Assembly: GCA_947581745.1 (NCBI GenBank) | Contig: CANPVW010000042.1 | Coordinates: 1-9,404 of the forward strand | Reading direction: 5' to 3' | DNA length: 9,404 bases | Source: Candidatus Benthicola azotiphorus | GTDB lineage: Bacteria > Gemmatimonadota > Gemmatimonadetes > Palauibacterales > Palauibacteraceae | In this document: piece by piece, positions 1 to 7,687 of the stretch | How the letters are laid out: each line of letters begins with the position of its first letter | Numbering within the stretch: the stretch's first letter is position 1 | Notes under the pieces: model-generated | What the model was told of the DNA's origin: nothing | Database searches by the model: none | Seen by the model: only the letters and a program-made list of their open reading frames with translations | Translations under genes and position numbers: made by a program

Positions 1-96
1 GCCCGCCAGGAAGGCGATCGCCATCATCACGCCGAAGGTGGTGATCGTGAACCGGCCGAGAACCGGAAGGTCGAGAGTGAGCAGTTCCGGATGCAT
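1..96 (-). CDS. lgt: Prolipoprotein diacylglyceryl transferase, N-terminal part
   Basis: These are the first 32 codons of a gene that runs off the left edge. The peptide begins MHPELLTLDLPVLGRFTITT and continues FGVMMAIAFLAG, the usual opening of Lgt: a short periplasmic start, then the first membrane helix. Lgt attaches diacylglycerol from phosphatidylglycerol to the lipobox cysteine of preprolipoproteins, the first step in lipoprotein maturation. The ATG at 96 has GGAG 12 nt upstream and follows the tsaD stop by 23 nt, so it is probably in the same transcript. The catalytic regions lie outside the window, so the call rests on the N-terminus alone. Confidence 0.8.
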   Translation of the reverse strand, partial: MHPELLTLDLPVLGRFTITTFGVMMAIAFLAG

Positions 97-119
97 GAGT
101 CGCGTATTCTCCGTTCGCG

Positions 120-1169
<1,050 letters not shown>

Positions 1170-1172
1170 CTT

Positions 1173-2099
1173 TCACGAACCTTCCGGTCTGACCGTCACC
1201 TCTGCCGGAAGCGGCGACGCCGATACGAATCCCCCCGTGGTCAGCTCCACCTCGACCGGTGTCAGCTGCGGACCGGTGGGCACGGCGTCGACCCGCACGG
1301 TCGCCCAGGTTACGGAGTCGAGCTGCCGCTGAACCGCCGCGGCGGCGCCGCGCACGACGACGTTCACCGAATCGGGCTGTACTCTGACCCGGGCGGCGGC
1401 AGTACCCGCGGGCCTCACCGGGAGGCGCGTCTGCCGCACGACGAGCGAATCCACCGGGACCGTCACCAGCACGCTGGGGGGATCGATCTCCACTCCACGC
1501 GCGCCGGCCGGCACCATCAGGGGCAGGTCCCTCATGACTGCGTGCTGGAGATCCTCCAGCGACACCCGGTGCGTCGCCACCTGCCGGATGGACTCGACCT
1601 GTGATTCGCCTCCCCGCACCGTGACGCTGTCCGGTTCCACGAGAAGCGGACGCAGGACCGTGAAGCCCATGGCCGGAACCGTCACCAGGTCCGGCACCAC
1701 GGGCACCCGCCGCTCGGCAAGGCGCTCGAACCGGAGCTCCACGGAGGTGGGAACGACCAGCGTGGCCCGGGCGCCCAGATCCCGATCGTACACGACCTGA
1801 TCCGGGTCCAGGGCGACGCGCATCACCGGACCGGTGACCTCGCGGATGCCGATCCGCACCTCCGGATCACCTCCAATCAACGCCAGCAGGTCACGGTTCC
1901 GGCCCTGAAACGTCGTGGCGACCGCGTCGGGCGCGTCGAGCAGCACCCACGCCGAGTCCTGAACGTCGATCACGAGCCGCGTCGCCACCTCCTGTGACTG
2001 GCGCTCGCTCGACGTCAGATCGAGCCACAGCAGAAAGACGATGAAGAAGGCCGCCAGCTTGTAGAGCCAGTGGTCCCGCAGAACCCCTTTCCAGTTCAC
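1173..2099 (-). CDS. YbbR-domain (CdaR-like) membrane protein
   Basis: The 308-residue protein has a short basic N-terminus, one membrane span (about 11-29) and a large, beta-rich extracytoplasmic part with repeated YbbR-type units. The clearest repeats carry VEPDSVTVRGG (154-164) and VQPDSVNVVVRG (240-251), each ahead of a new strand set; RRVPVVPDLV (130-139) opens the middle unit. In Firmicutes the YbbR protein CdaR sits beside and modulates the diadenylate cyclase CdaA. No cyclase gene is visible here, so control of c-di-AMP is only a possibility. The start is GTG at 2099, with GAGG 10 nt upstream, and the stop at 1173 is 3 nt before tsaD. Its neighbour is also a single-span envelope protein with repeats. 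Confidence 0.87.
   Translation of the reverse strand: MNWKGVLRDHWLYKLAAFFIVFLLWLDLTSSERQSQEVATRLVIDVQDSAWVLLDAPDAVATTFQGRNRDLLALIGGDPEVRIGIREVTGPVMRVALDPDQVVYDRDLGARATLVVPTSVELRFERLAERRVPVVPDLVTVPAMGFTVLRPLLVEPDSVTVRGGESQVESIRQVATHRVSLEDLQHAVMRDLPLMVPAGARGVEIDPPSVLVTVPVDSLVVRQTRLPVRPAGTAAARVRVQPDSVNVVVRGAAAAVQRQLDSVTWATVRVDAVPTGPQLTPVEVELTTGGFVSASPLPAEVTVRPEGS
1180..1185 (-). promoter_or_regulatory. Ribosome-binding site of tsaD
   Basis: GGAAGG on the minus strand lies 10 nt before the GTG at 1169, inside the end of the YbbR gene. It supports that GTG as the tsaD start. Confidence 0.55.
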
Positions 2100-2115
2100 C
2101 GGCGCATCGCCTCGC

Positions 2116-3117
2116 TCAACGTTCGGGGTTCTCGCGCTCGAACCATCGGCGCGTCGGGTTCACGCGAGTCACATCGCCCGCCACCCGCACCTCCACGGCG
2201 CCTCCTTCCCGCAGACCGTAGCCGGGCGGCGGATACTGGCCGACGATCCGGCCCGGCGCCTCCAGCGCTTGCGGATCGTACGTGATCGCCCCCAGCTCGA
2301 GCCCGGCCGCCGCGAGGGCGCCCTCCGCGTCGTCCACGTGACGGCCGACCAGCTCCGGCACCTGCACGACCGGCCGGCCCTCGCTCACGACCAGCGTAAC
2401 CTCGGCCGGGACGGCGAGCTCCGTTCCCGCCTCCGGACGCGTTTCCACCGATCGACCCTGCTCGAGCGTATGAGTGGTGCGCTCCACGGCAACCGAATAA
2501 CCCAGGCGTTCCAGCACGATCACGGCCTGGCGCTCGGACAGTCCTGCTACATCCGGAAGGACGTGAAGCTCCGGTCCCCGACTCAGAGACACGTACACCG
2601 GGGCTCCGGGACGGGCGTACTGACCGGGAAGCGGATCCTGTGCCAGCACGGCGCCCTCGGGCGCCAGGTGATGCGTCACTCCGGAGCGCACCGTGTACTC
2701 GAGGCCCAGCCGGTCGAGGCGCTGCTGGGCTTCTTCCTCGGTGAGGCCGACAAGCTCCGGCACCTTCACGATCGAAGGGTCCTGTTCCACCCTGCCGCCG
2801 GGGAACACCCACTGAGCCGCTGCCAGGTAGCCGCCGCCGAAGAAGAGCGCGACGACCACGGCGGAGATCAGCCACCGACGCCTTCTCCCGCCGCCACCCT
2901 TCGGACCCGCCTCGACCTCGGGCCCCGACTGCCGCGAGAACAGCTCCGTCAGCGTCTGCGTTCGAGGCGCCGCCGCGCTGGCGGCCGTACCGTCGGTTCC
3001 TTCCCTCCGCCCCTCCGACTTCTCCGGTGCCCCGGCCTCCGGCGGTGCCTCGGCGTTCCGGACCCTGCCCTTCGATCCCCGACCGCCGCCCAACCCACGG
3101 CGCCGCTTGTAGCTCAT
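2116..3117 (-). CDS. Membrane-anchored protein with three PASTA domains
   Basis: The 333-residue protein has a charged, low-complexity N-terminal tail (1-81, probably cytoplasmic) and one membrane span (about 82-104). Three PASTA repeats follow outside the membrane, at about 117-181, 185-247 and 251-313. Each has the typical opening (VKVPELVGLTEEEA, LHVLPDVAGLSERQA, VQVPELVGRHVDDAE) and a closing beta strand. PASTA repeats elsewhere bind peptidoglycan fragments or beta-lactams, as in Ser/Thr kinases and penicillin-binding proteins. No kinase or transpeptidase domain is present, so a cell-wall sensing or scaffolding role is only inferred. The ATG at 3117 has AAGGGG 9 nt upstream. A basic tail ends at TGA 2116, 16 nt before the YbbR-repeat gene. 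Confidence 0.9.
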   Translation of the reverse strand: MSYKRRRGLGGGRGSKGRVRNAEAPPEAGAPEKSEGRREGTDGTAASAAAPRTQTLTELFSRQSGPEVEAGPKGGGGRRRRWLISAVVVALFFGGGYLAAAQWVFPGGRVEQDPSIVKVPELVGLTEEEAQQRLDRLGLEYTVRSGVTHHLAPEGAVLAQDPLPGQYARPGAPVYVSLSRGPELHVLPDVAGLSERQAVIVLERLGYSVAVERTTHTLEQGRSVETRPEAGTELAVPAEVTLVVSEGRPVVQVPELVGRHVDDAEGALAAAGLELGAITYDPQALEAPGRIVGQYPPPGYGLREGGAVEVRVAGDVTRVNPTRRWFERENPER

Positions 3118-3163
3118 CCTCTCGTTCCCCTTTCGTCCGCTGGGGCCTGTCGCCGGACCGTCC

Positions 3164-3181
3164 TGGATCCAAGACGATCCA
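3164..3181 (-). other. Short hairpin just after rsmB
   Basis: A perfect 6-bp inverted repeat (TGGATC, 6-nt loop, GATCCA) begins directly after the rsmB stop in the 64-nt gap before the PASTA gene. It lacks a T-run on the minus strand, so it is unlikely to be an intrinsic terminator. It could slow RNA decay or be chance. No clear promoter is visible in the gap. Confidence 0.25.
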
Positions 3182-4507
3182 TCAGAGACGTCTCAGCCGG
3201 CTCGCGAACGCTCCGTCCGTATCCCACACCCACGGCCAGACCCGAAGGTCGCCGTTCTCGTCCGTCGTTCCCTCCGCTACCCAACCCGGATCCGGCGGCT
3301 CGCGCCGGAACTCCGGGTGCCGGGCGAGGAAGCTCTCGACCTGCTCTTCGTTCTCCTCCGGTTCCAGGGAACAGGTGGCGTATACGAGCAGGCCGCCACT
3401 CTCCAGGACCGTCGCCGAGGCCTCCAGCAGCTCTTCCTGCAGGCCGACGAGCGAGTGGAGCCTGCCCTGATCGATGCGCCAACGCGCGTCCGGACGTCGG
3501 CGCAGCACGCCGGAACCCGTGCAGGGCGCATCGAGCAGGACCGTCCGCGCCCGCCGAATCGCAGGAACGCGCGAGTCCATTCGCACGAGGCCCACGTCGA
3601 GCCGCAACCGATCGAGCGACTCTCGGAGCAGTTTCAGTCGCGCGCCGCTCACGTCCGCCGCCACGAACGGTCGGGCTTCCCGGTGACGCCAGGCCAACCC
3701 GATCGTCTTCCCTCCCGGAGCTGCACACGCGTCCACCGCGGGGCCGGCCACCTCATCTCCCACGTAGTCTACCACGGCGGCGGCGGCGGGATCCTGCACT
3801 ACGCAGGGAAGACTCCTGAGCGCCTGCTCCGGGGTCCCTTCAGCCAGCCTGAACATGCCCTTCCAGTCCGATTCGGCGGCGAGGCGAACCCCATCTTCCG
3901 GAACCAGGTCGGCCTCGTGGTCCAGGCTTGCGTCCAGCACCCGCAACGTTACGGGCGGGGGCTTGTTATCATTCTCCACCAGACGACGAACGGAGGCAAG
4001 CGGCCAGCGCGCGAGCCACCGACGGACCAGCCACGCCGGGTGCGATCCCCAGCTCACCAGGTAGCCCTCCGGATCGTGGTCCGCATCCGGATACGCGTCC
4101 TGCCTGCGGCCCTCCCGCGCGGCTCGCCGCAGGACCGCGTTGGCCAGTCCAGTCAACCCGGCCCCGACGGTGGTCCGGATGCCCGAAATCGTCTGATCGA
4201 CGGCCGCGTGATCGGGCACGCGAGTCTCTCTCAACTGGTACAGCCCGAGACGCAACCAGCCAAGCACACGCGGATCCAGCCGCTCGAGCGGCTGATCGAG
4301 CAGGCGGGACAGCTCGGCGTCGAGCCGACCCCTCAGGCGAATCGAGCCGTACGCCAGCTCGAGGGCGAGCGCGCGATCGGCAGCCGGGAGACCCCGCAGG
4401 CGGCGACCCGCCGCCCGATCGGCGAACTCGCCCCGGTCCACGTCCGAGAGAACCCGATAGGCGGCGAGGCGAGGATCCTGCCGTTCCCTCTCCCCGTCCG
4501 ACCTCAA
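3182..4507 (-). CDS. rsmB: 16S rRNA (cytosine(967)-C5)-methyltransferase
   Basis: RsmB (Sun/Fmu) methylates C967 of 16S rRNA using S-adenosylmethionine. The N-terminal 130 or so residues resemble the NusB-like RNA-binding domain (AAYRVLSDV at 15-23, then LALELAYGSIR). The C-terminal methyltransferase domain carries DACAAPGGKT (259-268, SAM binding), DAPCTGSGVLRRRPD (326-340, Cys329) and YATCSLEPEENE (376-387), in which Cys379 matches the catalytic nucleophile. With the TTG at 4507 the protein has 441 residues, normal for RsmB, and the TTGA overlap with the thiG stop suggests coupling. The frame is open upstream inside thiG, including a GTG at 4546, so the start is uncertain. In many genomes rsmB directly follows fmt; here the thiamine block lies between. 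Confidence 0.95.
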   Translation of the reverse strand: MRSDGERERQDPRLAAYRVLSDVDRGEFADRAAGRRLRGLPAADRALALELAYGSIRLRGRLDAELSRLLDQPLERLDPRVLGWLRLGLYQLRETRVPDHAAVDQTISGIRTTVGAGLTGLANAVLRRAAREGRRQDAYPDADHDPEGYLVSWGSHPAWLVRRWLARWPLASVRRLVENDNKPPPVTLRVLDASLDHEADLVPEDGVRLAAESDWKGMFRLAEGTPEQALRSLPCVVQDPAAAAVVDYVGDEVAGPAVDACAAPGGKTIGLAWRHREARPFVAADVSGARLKLLRESLDRLRLDVGLVRMDSRVPAIRRARTVLLDAPCTGSGVLRRRPDARWRIDQGRLHSLVGLQEELLEASATVLESGGLLVYATCSLEPEENEEQVESFLARHPEFRREPPDPGWVAEGTTDENGDLRVWPWVWDTDGAFASRLRRL

Positions 4508-5310
4508 TCCAGCATGCCCGAAGACGGGCTGGAAGGCACCGCCCACTCGCGCTTCGGCATCCGACCCGCAAGCCATGCCGTCCGCCCGGCTTCCACGGCG
4601 AGACGCATGGCTTTCGCCATCAGCACGGGGTGATCCGCGGCGGCCAGGGCCGTGTTCATGAGGATTCCGTCCACTCCCTGCTCCATAGTCGCGCATGCGT
4701 CCGACGCGGTCCCGACCCCCGCATCCACCACCACCGGAACGTCCAGGCGACTCTTCAGGAGCCTGATGTTCAGCGGATTGAGCAGTCCGAGACCGCTCCC
4801 GATCGGCGAGGCCAGCGGCATCACGGCGGCGGCCCCCGCATCCTGCAGCTTCAGGGCCGTTATCAGGTCGTCGTTCGTGTAGGGAAGCACGGTGAATCCC
4901 TCCGCCACGAGCGTCCGCGTCGCCGCCAACAGCGCCTCGGTATCGGGAAGCAGGGTCTCCTGATCGCCGATGACCTCGAGCTTCACCCAGTCGCTCAGAC
5001 CCGCTTCCCTTCCGAGTCGCGCGTATCGCACCGCATCTTCCTCCGTGTAGCAGCCGGCCGTGTTGGGCAGAAGGAAGAACTCCGTCGGATCCAGATGGTA
5101 CAGGAGGCTCTCCTCCCTGGTCGCGTCGAGGTCGACGCGACGCACCGCCACGGTGACCATCTCCGCGCCAGAGGCCCTCAGAGCCTCCACCGTCTGTGCG
5201 GGGTCGCGGTACTTGCCGGTACCCACGATCAAGCGTGACCCGAAAGTCCGTCCACCAATCTCGAGGGGTGCCGGATCCGCCGTCGCCGTTTCCAATCCTG
5301 CCGCTTTCAT
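4504..5310 (-). CDS. thiG: Thiazole synthase
   Basis: ThiG condenses 1-deoxy-D-xylulose 5-phosphate, dehydroglycine and sulfur from ThiS thiocarboxylate to make the thiazole phosphate of thiamine. The 268-residue TIM barrel shows LIVGTGKY (27-34), TVAVRRV (53-59), LLPNTAGCYTEEDAVRYA (80-97) and DWVKLEVIGD (107-116), where Lys110 matches the Schiff-base lysine. Further on are VLPYTNDD, AAVMPLASPIGSG and VPVVVDAGVGTASDA, all conserved ThiG blocks. I chose the ATG at 5310 because it falls after the thiS stop and gives the normal N-terminus; the frame is open 29 codons further, inside thiS. Its TGA shares 4 nt with the proposed TTG start of rsmB. All visible active-site residues are present. Confidence 0.97.
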   Translation of the reverse strand: MKAAGLETATADPAPLEIGGRTFGSRLIVGTGKYRDPAQTVEALRASGAEMVTVAVRRVDLDATREESLLYHLDPTEFFLLPNTAGCYTEEDAVRYARLGREAGLSDWVKLEVIGDQETLLPDTEALLAATRTLVAEGFTVLPYTNDDLITALKLQDAGAAAVMPLASPIGSGLGLLNPLNIRLLKSRLDVPVVVDAGVGTASDACATMEQGVDGILMNTALAAADHPVLMAKAMRLAVEAGRTAWLAGRMPKREWAVPSSPSSGMLD

Positions 5311-5338
5311 GTCTCGACTCGATATCGTGAGTTGTGAT

Positions 5339-5542
5339 TCACCCGCCGCCGACGAAATGGACGATCTCGACTCGGTCGCCGTCCTGCAGGACCGCATCCG
5401 CCCTGTGATCCCGCCGGACGATCCGTCGATTGAGCTCCACGACCACCAGTCGGTCGTCCAGATCCAGGTCCTCCAGGAGCCCCCTCACCGTGCGACCGGC
5501 CTCGACCTCGCGGACCGCCCCGTTCACCTCGATCAGCGGCAT
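5339..5542 (-). CDS. thiS: Sulfur carrier protein ThiS
   Basis: ThiS is a small ubiquitin-like sulfur carrier. Its C-terminal glycine is adenylated and turned into a thiocarboxylate, which donates sulfur to ThiG for the thiazole ring of thiamine. The 67-residue protein has the standard length and fold pattern: MPLIEVNG at the start, VVVELNRRIV in the middle, LQDGDRVEIVHF near the end, then the required C-terminal Gly-Gly, here GGG. The ATG at 5542 has GAGG 8 nt upstream. thiG follows after 28 nt. The adenylating enzyme (ThiF/MoeB type) and the sulfur-relay and glycine- or tyrosine-oxidising partners are not in this window and must be encoded elsewhere if the pathway works. Confidence 0.95.
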   Translation of the reverse strand: MPLIEVNGAVREVEAGRTVRGLLEDLDLDDRLVVVELNRRIVRRDHRADAVLQDGDRVEIVHFVGGG

Positions 5543-5550
5543 TCCCTCTT

Positions 5551-5554
5551 CCTC
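5551..5554 (-). promoter_or_regulatory. Ribosome-binding site of thiS
   Basis: GAGG lies 8 nt before the ATG of thiS and overlaps the TGA that closes the C-terminal half of the ThiE/TenI-like gene. That close join supports this TGA as the original gene end. Confidence 0.6.
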
Positions 5555-6219
5555 ACTCCCTTCCTGCGCCCGTTCCGCTGGCCCGGCAGCCCTTCCGGGC
5601 GTCCTGTCGGGCCGCCGCCTGGCGGACGACTTCGATCAGGCGCAGGGCCGTCCCGACCGGATCCGTATCCTGCCACACTGCCCGGATCACTGCGACCCCG
5701 GTCGCTCCAGCCGCCACGGCGAGCGCCGCGTTGGTCTCGTCGACGCCTCCGATCGCGATCACCGGAACACCGGCGGTTCCGCACGACGTCACCAGCTCGG
5801 GACCGGCCGGCGTGCGGTTCGGGTGCGTGGCCCGCCACGAGGTAGTCCGCGCCGTCGCGGGCCCGGGTGCGCCCCTCCTCGGCGGAATGCACGGAGGCAC
5901 CGATCGCCAGCCGGGTTCCTGCGATCCGTCGTACCGCCTCCACTGGAAGCGCGCCACTCCCCAGCTGTACCGCCTGCGCCCCTGCCACGAGGGCCACGTC
6001 CACTCGCCCGTTGACGGCGCACCAGGCGCCACTGGCCCGCGCAGCGGCCGCGAGACGTTCGGCGCGGTCGCAGAAGTCCCGGCTGCCGGCTCTACCCAGT
6101 CTGAGGTGGAGCGCGATCGTGTCTCGACCGGCCGCGACCAGCTCCGCAGCCAGCGGATCGAACCCGGTAGCCTCCACCACGTCATCCGTCGCTATCACAT
6201 GCAGCAGCGGCAGCTTCAC
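5553..6219 (-). pseudogene. ThiE/TenI-family protein (thiamine phosphate synthase or thiazole tautomerase), frameshifted
   Basis: The product should be a TIM-barrel protein of the thiamine phosphate synthase/TenI family. The N-terminal part, from GTG 6219 (GTGA overlap with the fmt stop; GGAGGG 12 nt upstream), shows LHVIATDD, VNGRVDVALVAGAQAVQLG (69-87) and GASVHSAEE, then GADYLVAGH ending at residue 131. The C-terminal part, PELVTS then GVPVIAIGGVDETNAALAVAAGA, lies in a different frame and ends in TGA at 5553, 10 nt before thiS. The span is 667 nt, not divisible by 3. The join lies between about 5801 and 5826. Unshifted, the frame runs on to 5533 through arginine-rich, non-family sequence. 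ThiE's usual NDR reads NGR and its HLGQ-type block reads QLGS, so TenI (thiazole tautomerase) fits better than a true synthase. Either a real pseudogene or a sequence error is possible. Confidence 0.8.
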
Positions 6220-7148
6220 TCGAACGACTGACCCTCCACGACCGCACGTCCGTGGATCCAGGATCCCGCGCTCATCCGCTGGCGGCCGGCCGGCTTGACC
6301 TCTCCGATCCTGATCGCGCCGGCTCCCGTGGCAACGAGGAGACCGAGCCTGGGATCTGCGAGGAGCACCGAGCCGGGAGGGCCTGTTGCCTCGGAGGGCT
6401 CCGGCGCGGAGCCGAACAGCTGGACCGGTCGATCCTCGAGCGTCGTCCACGCACCCGGCCACGGATCGCAACCCCGGATCCAGCGATCGAGCTCGGACGC
6501 GGGCAACCGCCAGTCCAGCCGTGCTCCGTCCCGGCTCAGCTTCGGCGCGTACGTGGCCTGGTCGTGGACCTGTTCTTCCTCCTGGAGTGCGCCCGCCTCC
6601 ATCTGTGCGAGCGCCTCGACGAGGGCGGTCGCCCCGATCTCGGACAGCATCTGGTACAGCTCTCCCGCCGTGACGTCGGAAGGAAGCTCCACGGCGACCC
6701 TGTACAGGATGGGCCCTGCGTCCAGCTCCCGGACCATCCGCATGATCGTGACGCCCGAATGTTCGTGGCCGCGGATGATCGCCCAGTTCACGGGAGCCGC
6801 GCCGCGCAGCTCCGGCAGGAGCGAGGCGTGCACGTTGACGGACCCCCGGGCCGGCAGCGACAGCACCTCTTCGGAGAGAATCTCGCCGTACGCCGCGACG
6901 ACCGAGAGCTCCGGCTCGAACTCACGAAGCCGGGCGAGGAACTCCTCGCCAGCGGGTTTCTCCGGCTGGAGCACCGGAATGCCTTCTTCCTCGGCCACGG
7001 CCTTGATGGGCCCGGGACGGAGGATCCGGCCTCGACCGGACGGTCGATCCGGCTGCGTGACGACAGCCGCCACCGCGTGTCCCTCTTCCTGCAGGGCCCG
7101 CAGAGACGGCACCCCGAAATCCGGAGTGCCCCAGAACAGTATCCTCAT
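6216..7148 (-). CDS. fmt: Methionyl-tRNA formyltransferase
   Basis: Fmt transfers a formyl group from 10-formyl-tetrahydrofolate to Met-tRNA(fMet). The 310-residue length is typical. The N-terminal Rossmann-type domain starts MRILFWGTPDFGVPSL. The folate and catalytic region reads NVHASLLPELRGAAPVNWAI from about 105, with Asn105, His107 and Asp143 (in LDAGPIL) as the expected catalytic trio. The C-terminal third, after about residue 205, fits the family's tRNA-binding beta-barrel domain. The ATG at 7148 shares one base with the def stop; the frame is open further upstream, but only through def. The gene ends in TGA at 6216, overlapping by 4 nt the GTG of the broken ThiE/TenI-like gene. Everything needed for activity appears intact. 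Confidence 0.97.
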   Translation of the reverse strand: MRILFWGTPDFGVPSLRALQEEGHAVAAVVTQPDRPSGRGRILRPGPIKAVAEEEGIPVLQPEKPAGEEFLARLREFEPELSVVAAYGEILSEEVLSLPARGSVNVHASLLPELRGAAPVNWAIIRGHEHSGVTIMRMVRELDAGPILYRVAVELPSDVTAGELYQMLSEIGATALVEALAQMEAGALQEEEQVHDQATYAPKLSRDGARLDWRLPASELDRWIRGCDPWPGAWTTLEDRPVQLFGSAPEPSEATGPPGSVLLADPRLGLLVATGAGAIRIGEVKPAGRQRMSAGSWIHGRAVVEGQSFE

Positions 7149-7687
7149 CAGCGCTCGGACTCGTCCATCTTCGACCACTTCTTGAGAAGCATCCGACGCT
7201 TGAGGGGGCTCACCCTGTCGATGAACAGCACGCCGTCCAGGTGGTCGCTCTCGTGTTGCAGGCACCTGCTGAGCAGTCCCTCGGCGTCGATCCGCACCGG
7301 TTCGCCGTTCCGGCCCAGGCCCTCCACCACCACCCGGCCTTTTCGCTCCACGACCTCGTCCAGACCCGGGATGCTCAGGCAGCCTTCCACTTCGCGCTGC
7401 GTGCCCGACGCCTCGACGATGCGGGGGTTCACGAGCACCCCCGGCTCGATCTCCTCGTCCCTGACATCGTAGACGAAGACGCGGACCGGGACACCGATCT
7501 GGGGCGCGGCGAGGCCTATGCCGTCCGCCGCGTACATCGTTTCCTGGAGGTCGTCCACGAGTGCCTGGAGATCCTCGTCGAAGGACTCCACTTCGCGGCA
7601 CATTTCCCGCAGGACCGGGTCCCCGAGGAAACGGATCTTGCGAACCGTCACGGGCCGTTGCTCGGGGGCCGCCGCATCCCGTCTCAC
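7148..7687 (-). CDS. def: Peptide deformylase
   Basis: This enzyme removes the N-formyl group from the starting methionine of new proteins, using a metal ion (Fe2+ or Zn2+). All three family motifs are present: GIGLAAPQ (56-63), EGCLS (101-105, metal ligand Cys103) and QHESDHLDG (144-152, ligands His145 and His149, catalytic Glu146). The length of 179 residues is normal. I used the GTG at 7687, which overlaps the yajC stop as GTGA. A second GTG at 7651 would give 167 residues beginning VTVRKIRF, nearer the usual N-terminus. No clear Shine-Dalgarno separates the two. Its TGA shares one base with the ATG of fmt (TGATG), matching the functional pairing of deformylation with formylation. Confidence 0.96.
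   Translation of the reverse strand: MRRDAAAPEQRPVTVRKIRFLGDPVLREMCREVESFDEDLQALVDDLQETMYAADGIGLAAPQIGVPVRVFVYDVRDEEIEPGVLVNPRIVEASGTQREVEGCLSIPGLDEVVERKGRVVVEGLGRNGEPVRIDAEGLLSRCLQHESDHLDGVLFIDRVSPLKRRMLLKKWSKMDESER

Noticed and set aside
2096..3172. Minus-strand open frame (358 codons) overlapping the PASTA gene in another frame
   Set aside because: Its product is Gly/Arg-rich with no domain, while the other frame encodes a membrane span and three PASTA repeats.
2269..3819. Long plus-strand open frame (516 codons) opposite the PASTA gene and rsmB
   Set aside because: Antisense to PASTA and RsmB domains with clear motifs; the translation is low-complexity Arg/Pro/Ser and crosses gene boundaries.
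3317..4633. Plus-strand open frame (438 codons) opposite rsmB
   Set aside because: A shadow of rsmB, whose SAM-binding and catalytic motifs are all on the minus strand.
4508..4696. Possible 63-codon N-terminal extension of rsmB
   Set aside because: It lies inside the conserved end of thiG and has no RsmB-like sequence; the TTG overlapping the thiG stop gives a normal length.
5533..5826. The unshifted reading of the ThiE/TenI-like gene as a functional C-terminus
   Set aside because: It is a run of Arg/Gly-rich residues unlike the family and overruns the thiS start, while the alternative frame has clear TIM-barrel motifs.
5801..5826. Programmed ribosomal frameshift in the ThiE/TenI-like gene
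   Set aside because: I saw no recognised slippery heptamer, internal Shine-Dalgarno or strong downstream structure, and no precedent in this family; mutation or sequence error is simpler.
7149..7601. Possible N-terminal extension of fmt
   Set aside because: It runs through def in a second frame; the ATG at 7148 gives the standard Fmt N-terminus.
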